In this document: in pieces, positions 1-8,363 of the stretch | How positions within the stretch are numbered: the stretch's first letter is position 1 | How the letters are laid out: every line of letters begins with the position of its first letter | NCBI GenBank assembly: GCA_913059105.1 | Contig: CAJXRL010000020.1 | Location: 1 to 19,168 of the forward strand | Length of the DNA: 19,168 bases | DNA from: an uncultured Flavobacteriales bacterium | GTDB lineage: Bacteria; Bacteroidota; Bacteroidia; Flavobacteriales_E; Vicingaceae | Direction: 5' to 3' | Notes under the pieces: model-generated | What the model was told of the DNA's origin: nothing | Databases searched by the model: none | Seen by the model: only the letters and a program-made list of their open reading frames with translations | Position numbers and translations under genes: made by a program

Positions 1-45
1 ACACAGAGTAGATCGTCGGCAGCGTCAGATGTGTATAAGAGACAG
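1..45 (+). other. Nextera/Illumina i5 adapter (artefact)
   Basis: This is library adapter, not genome. Bases 1-4 are the end of the P5 primer and 5-12 read AGAGTAGA, which matches an i5 index of the Nextera set as I remember it. Bases 13-26 are the Nextera read-1 stretch and 27-45 are the 19-bp Tn5 mosaic end, AGATGTGTATAAGAGACAG. Genomic sequence starts at 46. The same adapter recurs in reverse complement at the other end of the contig. Confidence 0.98.
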
Positions 46-1187
46 CTCTTATTGAATCTTCTACTTTGGTCATTTCAATGCTTCCTGCGCACATGCACAT
101 AAGCGTAGCAACCGATTGTATTAAATTTAAAAAACACATGGTTACTGCGTCTTATATCTCTAAAGAGATGCAGAGCCTTGATGCTGCGGCAAGAGAAAAA
201 GGAGTGATTATCATCAACGAGATTGGTGTTGATCCAGGAATTGATCATTTATCTGCCAAAAAAGTTATTGATTCGATTATTTCCGAAGGTGGAGAACTCA
301 AAGATTTTGAGACTTTTACTGGAGGTTTGGTTGCTCCAGAAAGCGACGATAACCCATGGAATTATAAGTTTACTTGGAACCCTAGAAACGTAGTGCTTGC
401 CGGTCAGGGTGGAGCAGTCAAATTCATTCAAGAGGGAACGTACAAATATATCCCATACCATAAGATGTTTCGCAGAACTGAAATTATTGATATTGATGGC
501 TTTGGAAAGTTCGAAGGTTACGCCAATCGCGATTCTTTAAAATATAGAAAAGTGTATGACTTAGAAAACATTAGCACAATGTTCAGAGGCACTTTAAGAA
601 GACCTGGCTTTTGCAGAGCTTGGGATGCTTTTGTTCAACTAGGCGTTACCGATGATTCTTATACCATCCGTAATTCAAAAGACCTAACCTTTAGGTCCTT
701 CATTAATTTGTTTTTACCGTACAATCCGCACGATTCGGTAGAACTAAAATTTCGTCACTACTTGAGCATCGCGCATGACGAAATTGAGCTATTCGAAAAA
801 TACGAATGGTTAGACCTATTTAAGGAAATTCCTGTTGAACTGGAAAATGCATCGCCTGCTAAAATCCTTCAGAAAATATTGATGCGTAAATGGTCTTTAG
901 CCGATGATGATAAGGATATGATAGTAATGTGGCATAAATTTATTTACACTAAAGGCGGCAAAGAATTTGAAAAGCACTCTTCTATGGGTGTGAAAGGAGA
1001 CGATCAAACTTACACTGCAATGGCTAAGACAGTAGGCCTGCCTGTTGGAATTACGGCAAAAATGATTTTGAACGGCACTATCATTGAACCAGGAGTGCAC
1101 ATCCCAATTAAAAAATCTATTTACAACCCAATTTTAAGAGAACTAGAAGAATATGGTATTCGTTTTATTGAAAAAGATATTACTTAA
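46..1187 (+). CDS. Saccharopine dehydrogenase (C-terminal part, 5' truncated)
   Basis: This enzyme belongs to the saccharopine dehydrogenase (L-glutamate-forming, Lys9-like) family, which interconverts saccharopine and aminoadipate semialdehyde plus glutamate using NAD(P). The reading frame is open right to the adapter: codons from 48 read L-I-E-S-S-T before the TTG at 66, so the TTG is not a real start and the gene is cut by the contig end. What remains, about 379 residues, lacks the N-terminal Rossmann GxGxxG region; yeast Lys9 is about 446 residues. Diagnostic stretches are ISMLPAH, HMVTASYIS, NEIGVDPGIDH and the FTGGLVAPESDDNPWNYKF segment of the catalytic domain. The C-terminus overlaps the convergent FAH-family gene by 8 bp. 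Family assignment is firm. Whether it works in lysine breakdown or synthesis cannot be told here. Confidence 0.93.
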
Positions 1188-1791
1188 TCTTTAAATCTAG
1201 AACCTTTTCATCTTCAAGATAAGCCTCAAAACAATCATTTATTGAGATTGGCCCTACACCTTCAGGTGTTCCTGTAAAAATCAAATCTCCTATCTTAAGA
1301 GTAAAAAACTGAGAAACATATTCTATAATAGCATCAATGGAAAACAGCATGTTAGCTGTATTGCCATTTTGTTTGCTCTCTCCATTTATTTTTAATGAAA
1401 AATTTAGGTCCTTTAAATCTTTGAATTTCTCTTTTACTACAAATTTTCCAACTGGGGCTGAACCATCAAATGCTTTTGCTCTTTCCCAAGGGAGTCCTTT
1501 TTCTTTGTATATGGATTGCAAATCTCGTGCTGTAAAGTCAATTCCAACAGTAAGTTCAGAATAGTATTTATGTGCAAATTTTTGGCTAATATTTTTACCA
1601 ACTCTGTCTATTTTTACTACCAATTCAGCTTCGTAATGAACATCCGTTGAAAAGCTAGGATAAAAAAAAGGCATGCGTTTAGACAATAAGGCTGTATCGG
1701 GCTTTAAAAAAATAACCGGTTCTTTTGGAACCGGATTATTTAACTCCTTTGCATGTGCTGCATAGTTTCTACCAATACAAATGATTTTCAT
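1180..1791 (-). CDS. Fumarylacetoacetate hydrolase-family protein (FAHD1/YcgM-like)
   Basis: A 203-residue member of the fumarylacetoacetate hydrolase fold, of the short single-domain type (YcgM, human FAHD1) that acts on acylpyruvates or oxaloacetate in the cytosol. The Mg-binding acids are visible: E54 and E56 in HYEAELVV, D85 in VGIDFTARDLQ. K106 in PWERAKAFDG and the FTGTPEGVG loop at 172-180 are also typical. The N-terminus MKIICIGRNYAAHAKEL is the family's usual start, so the ATG at 1791 is secure. It begins directly after the exonuclease stop codon with no gap, so the two are probably translated from one message. Its tail overlaps the saccharopine dehydrogenase tail by 8 bp. The actual substrate is unknown; acylpyruvase or oxaloacetate tautomerase/decarboxylase activity is an inference from the family. 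Confidence 0.93.
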   Translation of the reverse strand: MKIICIGRNYAAHAKELNNPVPKEPVIFLKPDTALLSKRMPFFYPSFSTDVHYEAELVVKIDRVGKNISQKFAHKYYSELTVGIDFTARDLQSIYKEKGLPWERAKAFDGSAPVGKFVVKEKFKDLKDLNFSLKINGESKQNGNTANMLFSIDAIIEYVSQFFTLKIGDLIFTGTPEGVGPISINDCFEAYLEDEKVLDLKIK

Positions 1792-2562
1792 CTACTTCTG
1801 ATTAAAAGCTCTTAATTTAATTGCAGTTAAAACTTTCTTTGTATAAAGGGGGAAATCTCCGTTCATCATCCATTTATAATAGGAAGGGTCTCTTTCGAGA
1901 ACTTTAGAAACTGGTGTACCCTTATGTTTGCCAAAGTTGAAAACTTCAACACTCTCTTCATTGAATACTATACGCCCCATTAAGTCTGCATTGTTAGTTC
2001 TTCTAGAAAACTCCGATAAGAAACTCACATTATTCTCTAGCTCTTCATATCTTTCAATTTGGGCTTCCAATACTTCATATGTAGCAATATTGTCGGCCTC
2101 GGCACTATGTGCATTAGTAAGGTCCTTGCCACAATAAAATTTATACGCTGCCACCAAGGTTCGCTGCTCCATTTTATGGAAAATATTTTGAACATCAACC
2201 AAACTCCTATTTTCAATATCAAAATCTACTCCAACACGAAGAAATTCCTCCGCCAATAATGGAACGTCAAATTTATTGGAGTTAAACCCTGCCATATCGC
2301 TATTCGCAATGAAAGCCGCCAAACTCCTTGCCATTGATTTGAAAGTTGGCTCATCCTTAATATCTTGGTCATATATTCCATGAATCTCAGAAGAGCCTTT
2401 AGGAATTGGCATTTCAGGGTTCACTCTGCGAGTCTTCACCTCTTTCTTACCATCTGGGTGCAACTTCATTATTGAAATCTCAACTATTCGATCCTTCGCT
2501 ACATCAACTCCTGTAGTTTCTAAATCAAAGAAAACAATTGGCTTTTTTAATGCTAAACTCAT
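1792..2562 (-). CDS. DEDDh 3'-5' exonuclease with ExoX-like C-terminal domain
   Basis: A 256-residue DnaQ-superfamily exonuclease. The catalytic set is complete: D13 and E15 in FFDLETTG (Exo I), D99 in GFNSNKFDVPLL (Exo II), and H152 with D157 in AHSAEADNIAT (Exo III, DEDDh type). The last 50 residues carry FNFGKHKGTPVSKVLERDPSYYKW, the short domain found at the C-terminus of exodeoxyribonuclease X-like proteins. It therefore looks like a stand-alone proofreading or repair nuclease, not the polymerase III epsilon chain, although Bacteroidota genomes often label such proteins DNA polymerase III subunit epsilon. It sits 1 bp after the PorE-like gene stop and abuts the FAH-family gene start, so it is the middle gene of a three-gene unit. 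The substrate (DNA or RNA) is not determinable. Confidence 0.93.
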   Translation of the reverse strand: MSLALKKPIVFFDLETTGVDVAKDRIVEISIMKLHPDGKKEVKTRRVNPEMPIPKGSSEIHGIYDQDIKDEPTFKSMARSLAAFIANSDMAGFNSNKFDVPLLAEEFLRVGVDFDIENRSLVDVQNIFHKMEQRTLVAAYKFYCGKDLTNAHSAEADNIATYEVLEAQIERYEELENNVSFLSEFSRRTNNADLMGRIVFNEESVEVFNFGKHKGTPVSKVLERDPSYYKWMMNGDFPLYTKKVLTAIKLRAFNQK

Positions 2563-2563
2563 T

Positions 2564-5500
2564 TTACTTAATAAAGATTCTTACGTACTGATATTTCTCA
2601 TAAGCGGTCTTGTTTGTAAGGTAATCGCCTTTATATTCAGGTCCAGTAATTAAAGTGTTGATATCAACAAAATTGTATTGTTCCGCATTAATTCCTTGCG
2701 CCGCAAATACTCTTTCCAACAATGTTTTTGTATCATATGCTCTTTTTCTTGTAAGAATTGAGTTTGTTTTCCATGTTCTGGTAGGCACTTTTGAAGCACT
2801 TGAGGTAATAATGATTTTTGCATCACCTCTTACTTTTACCAATTCGCCAATATCCTTAATGAATGAAACAAATTCTTTATTCGTTTCGCTGATATCCTTC
2901 ATATTATAAGTAAAATATTTTTGGAAATAAGCTACAACATCTTTCAATTCCTCAGGTCTTGGATACGTTTCCTTGAAATCCAATTCATCCTTAACATCAA
3001 TCGTGTACGAGTTTAACGTTAACCCTCCCCTAGGAACATACTCATATACTCCTGGGCGTACAAATTTAAAGTCAAACTCTTCTCCTTTATCATTTGTCAA
3101 AGCAATAACCTCCATCTCAGGAAAGTTTCCTTCAAATATAACTTGGTAATATTGATCTAATTTTAACTTCTTTTGATTCAGTTCTCCAACATTGTCAACC
3201 ACTTCCTTTCCAAGAACCTCACTTTTTGAATTTTCAAGTCGAACAAAAATTGGATCATATTGGTATAGGCCATCTTGAATCTTTCTGAACAGCAATAAGT
3301 CAAAGTTATCGTTAGACACAACTAACTTAAGATCCGGAGGAAAATCTCCTTCAAACTTAATAAAGTAACGATTTGTTAAATCTAAGGCCTCAAAATTAAA
3401 TTGACCTACATTATCCGTTGCGGCAGAATTAATCAAACTTTGGTCCGCTTTTAGCAATAAAACTTGAAGATTAGTTACAGGTGTGCCCTTAGAAGTCACG
3501 GCTCCTCCTATATCTGTTAACAATGCTTTAGGCATAGGAGTAAGACGTGGAACATATTCATAAACTCCAGGACGGACATTGATAAAGTCAAACTCTTCTC
3601 CTCTATCATTCGTTAAGGTTATAATGTCCATCTCAGGAAAGTTTCCTTCAAATATAACTTGATAGGATTGATCTAAATTTAACTTCTTTAGATTCAACTC
3701 TCCAACATTGTCGGCCACTTCTTTTCCAAGAACTTCACTTCTTGAATTTTCAAGTCGTACAAAAACTGGATTATATTGATAAAGCCCCTCTTCAATTTTT
3801 ATAAATAGCAATAGATCAAAGTCAGCATTAGACACCACTAATTTAAGATCCGGAGGAAAATCTCCCTCAAATTTAATAAAGTACTGTTTTGTTAAATCTA
3901 AGGCTTCAAAATTAAATTGACCTACGTTATCGGTTGCGGCAGAATTGATCAAACTTTGGTCTGCTCTTAGTAATAAAACTTGAAGACTAACCACAGGTGC
4001 AGTATTTGAAGTTACCGTACCTTGTATATCTGCTAATGTAGCTTTAGGCATTTGGGTTAAAGGTGGAACATATTCATAAACTCCAGGCCGAACTTGTATA
4101 AAACTAAACTCTTCATCTTTATCATTTGATAAAGTAATAATATCCAGTTCAGGGAAGTTTCCTTCAAAAATTATCTGGTAGTATTGATCCAAGGCTAATT
4201 TCTTTTGATTTAACTCCCCAATGTTATCCGCCACTTCTTTCCCAAGGATTTCACTATTTGCATTTTCAAGTCGCACAAAAATTGGATCATATTGATAAAG
4301 CCCTTCTTCAATTTTTTTGAAGAGTAATAGGTCAAAGTTATCATTAGACATCACCAACCTAAGATCTGGAGGGAAATCACCTTCAAACTTAATAAAATAA
4401 CGTTTCGTTAAATCTAAATCTTCAAAGTTGAACTTACCAACATCATCTGTCGCTGCAGAATTAATTAAGCTTTGGTCTGCATTTAGTAACAATACATGGA
4501 GATTAACGATTGGCGTTCCTTGAGAAGTAACAGCCCCACCAACATCTGTTAACAATGCTTTCGGCATTGGCACATTAAGAGGTACATATTTATAAATCCC
4601 TGTTTGTTCCCTTATAAATCGCATTTTTTGCCCAAGATCATTCGTAATGATAATATCTACATCGTCAGGAAAATCCCCTTCAAACACAATTCGATATTCC
4701 TCATCTAAGTTTAATTTTTGGAAGTTAAACTGTCCATACTGATCTGTTTCCTTCGAATCGATCATATCCTGTTCATCGTTTTCTAATCTTACCTGAAGTC
4801 CTTGGATAGGTTTCCCATCTTTCTTAATAGAACCTGCTAATGTTTTTACTCTTCCAATGCCATAAAACTCATATGGTTGAATGGAAGGTATAAAAATATA
4901 AGTGGTATCGTCCAATTCCTCAAAAGGTAATTCTTCTCCTTGGTCGTTTTTTACTTCAACATCATAACCTCTTAATGGATTACCGGTTGGCGAAAACACT
5001 CTAATTAAGTAAACTTTTGATGGGTCTAACTCCGTCATTTGGAAATCTCCCGTATCGTCAGATGTGGTCTTTTTTAATAATGTTTCATTTTCATCTAATA
5101 ACTCTATTCTTAATCCTGGCATAGGAACGCCATTCTTAATCAATCCACCCTTAATATTAGCCATGGCAAGTGGAGCTGGAGTCATTTTCGTAAGCCCCTC
5201 TCCAACTCTAACAGGTCTTAGTTTTATCTCTTTATATATTTCTTGATAGTTCCCAGCAGAAGAAACATAAATATCTTCTTCATACGTCTCATATCCATCA
5301 GCGGAATACTCAAAGTGATAGCTCTGATTTGGAATTAGAATTGCTGAAAATTGGCCATCTCTTTCTCTTGGGGAATAAACTCCAACTAATTCCCCATCGG
5401 TATTGCTTGTAATGGTTACTTCTGCACCCGATGGAGGAACTGTACGATCAACGAAAGTGAACTCTCCTTTGTACAATGTTAATGCAGTTTCTTCTGCATC

Positions 5501-6832
5501 AATCAATTCTAAGATGTAAACATCCTTTTCGCCGTACCCCTCTTCTTTAAATGAAGAAAAGTAAGCTCTTTTACCATCTGGTGTTGTTACAAAAAACACA
5601 TCATCATCTACTGAGTTAATAGGGTAACCCATATTAGCTGGTTTAGTCCATCCCGAATCTGTCATAGTGCTGAACACAATGTCATATCCACCCATGCTTT
5701 CGTGTCCGTCCGAACTAAAGTACATTGTTTTACCATCAGGGTGCATGAACACACCGTCTTCATTATGATCAGAGTTTAAGATTGGACCTGCATTTTGAGA
5801 AAGGGCCCAAGTTCCCATTGGCAATCTATTACAGAAATAAATATCTTTTCCTCCAAATCCGCCTTCTCTATCACTAATAAAATAGAGTTTCTTTCCATCA
5901 GGAGTAATGGTTACATGAGTTTCGTATGCTTTTGAGTTAATATCGGAACCTAATAATTCAGGTTCAGACCATGTCTCAAAACCTAAAGAATCATTCTCTA
6001 ACTTACTTTCGAACAATTGACCATTTCCATTAATGTCTTTGTATACATAAAGCGTTCGCCCATCTATAGATAAGTTAACAGTCGCTTCGTGGCCATCTGT
6101 ATTAATATTCAACGGATAAGGCTCACCCCAAGTGCCCTCTTCGTCTTTTTGGGAAACGTATATATCCTCGAACATCATGCCATCTAAAGGGTCATAAATG
6201 TTATAATTTGAACTATCTTTTCTTAATCGTCTAGAAGTGTAATACACTGCACTTTCATCAATCCGAACAACAGGACTAAAGTCAGGATAAAACCCATTTA
6301 GCTTCGCCCCTAAATTTGTAGTCTTGATATTCACCGGATTCAAAACAGATTTTTGAGCATAATTCGCCATGTTTATGCTTTTCTCTATTTCGTTGTACAG
6401 AGGATATTTATCAGTTACTAATGTTTCAAATTTCTTAAAACTTTCAATTGCCTCTAAAAACTGGTAATCGTTGTGTTGAGCTTTCCCTAGATAATACCAT
6501 GCATCTACCGGAGCCTTTTTCTCTTTTGGATCCAAATAGCTATAATTTCCTTTAACGTTTTGAGAAGCAAATTTTAAGAAAGGCAATGCCCTTTCTTTAT
6601 CTTTCTGAGTAAAGGTTTTAAAGATAGAAAGCCCTAAGCAATAGTTAACATTTGCATTCTCTTTATCGTTTGCATATAATTCTTCTAAAAGCGGTTCTGC
6701 TGCCGCAAAACGGTTCTCATCAATTAAATATAGTGCTTCTCTAAATTTCTCTTTGTCGTTCATTTGAGCATAAACAGAAAAACTTGAAAGGATAAATAAA
6801 GAAAATAAAATCTTGATTTTTATTTGATTCAT
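2564..6832 (-). CDS. PorE-like envelope protein: TPR, beta-propeller, CRD repeats, degenerate OmpA-like domain
   Basis: A 1422-residue exported protein. Order of parts: signal peptide 1-22 (ending VYAQ); TPR-like helices about 25-165; WD40-like PD40 propeller about 180-442, with blades such as ITPDGKKLYFISD and MHPDGKTMYFSSD; a beta domain about 450-540; carboxypeptidase-regulatory-like (CRD) units from 558, of which 756-1271 are three tandem 172-residue copies; and an OmpA-C-like end about 1275-1422. This is the domain order of PorE, a T9SS component, but PorE of Porphyromonas gingivalis is less than half this long; the difference is mostly the CRD array. The OmpA-like part keeps N1357 and R1364 (TNSILTRKRA) but has SSASK where the peptidoglycan-binding Asp is expected. 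It is expected in the periplasm or outer membrane. First gene of a unit with the exonuclease and FAH-family genes. That it is the functional PorE is an inference. Confidence 0.88.
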   Translation of the reverse strand: MNQIKIKILFSLFILSSFSVYAQMNDKEKFREALYLIDENRFAAAEPLLEELYANDKENANVNYCLGLSIFKTFTQKDKERALPFLKFASQNVKGNYSYLDPKEKKAPVDAWYYLGKAQHNDYQFLEAIESFKKFETLVTDKYPLYNEIEKSINMANYAQKSVLNPVNIKTTNLGAKLNGFYPDFSPVVRIDESAVYYTSRRLRKDSSNYNIYDPLDGMMFEDIYVSQKDEEGTWGEPYPLNINTDGHEATVNLSIDGRTLYVYKDINGNGQLFESKLENDSLGFETWSEPELLGSDINSKAYETHVTITPDGKKLYFISDREGGFGGKDIYFCNRLPMGTWALSQNAGPILNSDHNEDGVFMHPDGKTMYFSSDGHESMGGYDIVFSTMTDSGWTKPANMGYPINSVDDDVFFVTTPDGKRAYFSSFKEEGYGEKDVYILELIDAEETALTLYKGEFTFVDRTVPPSGAEVTITSNTDGELVGVYSPRERDGQFSAILIPNQSYHFEYSADGYETYEEDIYVSSAGNYQEIYKEIKLRPVRVGEGLTKMTPAPLAMANIKGGLIKNGVPMPGLRIELLDENETLLKKTTSDDTGDFQMTELDPSKVYLIRVFSPTGNPLRGYDVEVKNDQGEELPFEELDDTTYIFIPSIQPYEFYGIGRVKTLAGSIKKDGKPIQGLQVRLENDEQDMIDSKETDQYGQFNFQKLNLDEEYRIVFEGDFPDDVDIIITNDLGQKMRFIREQTGIYKYVPLNVPMPKALLTDVGGAVTSQGTPIVNLHVLLLNADQSLINSAATDDVGKFNFEDLDLTKRYFIKFEGDFPPDLRLVMSNDNFDLLLFKKIEEGLYQYDPIFVRLENANSEILGKEVADNIGELNQKKLALDQYYQIIFEGNFPELDIITLSNDKDEEFSFIQVRPGVYEYVPPLTQMPKATLADIQGTVTSNTAPVVSLQVLLLRADQSLINSAATDNVGQFNFEALDLTKQYFIKFEGDFPPDLKLVVSNADFDLLLFIKIEEGLYQYNPVFVRLENSRSEVLGKEVADNVGELNLKKLNLDQSYQVIFEGNFPEMDIITLTNDRGEEFDFINVRPGVYEYVPRLTPMPKALLTDIGGAVTSKGTPVTNLQVLLLKADQSLINSAATDNVGQFNFEALDLTNRYFIKFEGDFPPDLKLVVSNDNFDLLLFRKIQDGLYQYDPIFVRLENSKSEVLGKEVVDNVGELNQKKLKLDQYYQVIFEGNFPEMEVIALTNDKGEEFDFKFVRPGVYEYVPRGGLTLNSYTIDVKDELDFKETYPRPEELKDVVAYFQKYFTYNMKDISETNKEFVSFIKDIGELVKVRGDAKIIITSSASKVPTRTWKTNSILTRKRAYDTKTLLERVFAAQGINAEQYNFVDINTLITGPEYKGDYLTNKTAYEKYQYVRIFIK
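3020..4567 (-). repeat. Three tandem 516-bp (172-residue) coding repeats
   Basis: Within the PorE-like gene, unit 1 is 4052..4567, unit 2 is 3536..4051 and unit 3 is 3020..3535, each exactly 516 bp with no indels. Each starts at a Met-Pro-Lys-Ala. Units 2 and 3 are about 80% identical in protein when aligned by eye, and their DNA shares long near-identical stretches. Every unit has two related halves: an A half with TDNVGQFNFEALDLT, FEGDFPPDLK and GLYQY, and a B half with ADNVGELN, VIFEGNFPE and GVYEYVP. A single related unit (about 660-755, QYGQFNFQKLNLDEEY) and a more distant one (558-659) precede the array, so it grew by duplication of a two-domain block. Confidence 0.93.
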
Positions 6833-6868
6833 CTTTTATTTGATTGGTGTAGCTAACTTCAATAACTA

Positions 6869-6876
6869 CAAATATA
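6869..6876 (-). promoter_or_regulatory. Candidate Bacteroidota -7 box for the PorE-like gene
   Basis: Read on the minus strand this is TATATTTG, a full match to the Bacteroidota -7 consensus TAnnTTTG. It would give a leader of roughly 30 nt before the ATG at 6832. No well-spaced TTTG -33 box is visible. It lies in the 107-bp gap between the E2 and PorE-like genes, so the latter need not depend on read-through. Confidence 0.5.
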
Positions 6877-6939
6877 TTTTATTCAATTTACAATTCCTTA
6901 CCATTCCTGCTCAATCGTTAACAATTCAATGTTGGTGAA

Positions 6940-8241
6940 CTAGATTTCCCTATTCAAATCAAAATCTTCCAAGATTTTTGCCACTCTTTGTACAAAGCTT
7001 CCTCCTAACGAACCATCAACTACTCGATGGTCGTATGAAAGAGATAAAAACATCATATGACGCACTCCAATTGTATCACCAAAAGGTGTTTCAATTACTG
7101 CAGGCTTCTTTCTGATTGCGCCAACCGCCATTATTGCAACTTGAGGCTGATTAATTATTGGCGTACCCATAACGTTTCCAAAGGTTCCAACATTCGTAAC
7201 TGTAAATGTACCTCCCGAAATTTCGTCCGGAGACAATTTATTGTTTCTCGCCCTATTCGCTAAATCATTTACTTTTTTAGATAGGCCGATCAAATTCATT
7301 TGATCGGCATCTTTAATTACAGGTACAATCAAATTCCCTGAAGGCAAAGCGGCTGCCATGCCTAAATTTATATGCTTTCGTTTAATTATCGTATCTCCAC
7401 TCACAGAAACATTGATCATGGGCATTTCCTTAATTGCCTTAGCAACAGCCTCCATTATCAATGGAGTAAAAGTAATTTTTTCACCTTCTCGTGCTTGGTA
7501 ACTATTTTTAACTTTGTTTCTCCACATCACCATTTCCGTAACATCTGCTTCTACAAATGAAGTTACGTGAGCCGATGTACTGATGGACATGGTCATGTGA
7601 TCCGAAATCATCTTTCGCATGCGGTCCATCTGAATAATTTCATCTCCATTACCCATAGAAATAACAGCTTCCGGCTTTGATGCAGCTACGGGTACCGACG
7701 CACTTCTTTTTACTTCAGCCTTAGCAGATACCGGAGCATTCCCTCTATTTTCAATATAGTTTACTAAATCTTCTTTGGTAATTCTTTTATTTAACCCTGT
7801 TCCAGCGATTTGATCTAAATCATTTCCAGAAATTCCTTCTTTCTCAGCAATACTCCTTACCAATGGCGATAAGAATTTACCTGAAGGAGAGTTTTTAGTC
7901 AATTCTTCTGTTAATGAAACAGTTGAGGAATTCTGAATTTCCTTAACCGCTTTCGGAGTTTTTTCTTCAACGACAGCAGGTGCTGTAGTATTTCCAGCTC
8001 CTTCAACCTCAATAATGGCGATTGCTTCTCCTACTTTTACAACATCGTCGACTTGAAATAAAATTTTCTTCAACACTCCAGATTCAGGCGCAGGCAACTC
8101 AGAATCAACCTTGTCAGTAGCAATTTCCAAAACTGGCTCTTCCGCTTCAATCCTGTCTCCTTCCGATTTTAACCAGTTGGTAATGGTCGCTTCTGCAACG
8201 CTTTCTCCCATCTTGGGCATTATCAATTCAATCTCTGCCAT
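6940..8241 (-). CDS. 2-oxo acid dehydrogenase E2, dihydrolipoamide acyltransferase
   Basis: The E2 core enzyme of a 2-oxo acid dehydrogenase complex, passing acyl groups from lipoamide to CoA in the cytosol. From the chosen start it has 433 residues: lipoyl domain 1-80 with the lipoylated K44 in EIATDKVDSEL; a linker rich in Ala, Val and Lys; an E1/E3-binding domain about 122-160 (SPLVRSIAEKEGI, GTGLNKRITKEDL); a second linker; and the catalytic domain from about 200 with LSYDHRVVDG, where H405 and D409 are catalytic. An in-frame ATG 12 codons upstream exists (8277), but the family begins MAEIELIMPKMGES, so 8241 is preferred. No E1 or E3 gene lies beside it, as is common in Bacteroidota. The DKVDSE lipoyl motif suits a branched-chain keto-acid complex, but pyruvate cannot be excluded. 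Confidence 0.95.
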   Translation of the reverse strand: MAEIELIMPKMGESVAEATITNWLKSEGDRIEAEEPVLEIATDKVDSELPAPESGVLKKILFQVDDVVKVGEAIAIIEVEGAGNTTAPAVVEEKTPKAVKEIQNSSTVSLTEELTKNSPSGKFLSPLVRSIAEKEGISGNDLDQIAGTGLNKRITKEDLVNYIENRGNAPVSAKAEVKRSASVPVAASKPEAVISMGNGDEIIQMDRMRKMISDHMTMSISTSAHVTSFVEADVTEMVMWRNKVKNSYQAREGEKITFTPLIMEAVAKAIKEMPMINVSVSGDTIIKRKHINLGMAAALPSGNLIVPVIKDADQMNLIGLSKKVNDLANRARNNKLSPDEISGGTFTVTNVGTFGNVMGTPIINQPQVAIMAVGAIRKKPAVIETPFGDTIGVRHMMFLSLSYDHRVVDGSLGGSFVQRVAKILEDFDLNREI

Positions 8242-8363
8242 AATTTTGATGTTATTTAGTGCTGCGAAATTAACCAAATTTTACATGACCATTGGACGAC
8301 AATGCGCCAGCTTAACTAGCTTTAATAGACTTAGCTTCTCGCTTTTTACGATATTTACAACAC

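Noticed and set aside
66..68. TTG as the start codon of the saccharopine dehydrogenase gene
   Set aside because: The frame is open upstream to the adapter and upstream residues continue the family sequence; a start here would remove the nucleotide-binding fold.
3020..4567. CRISPR-like or satellite repeat array
   Set aside because: The repeats are 516 bp, contiguous without spacers, and in frame inside a coding gene.
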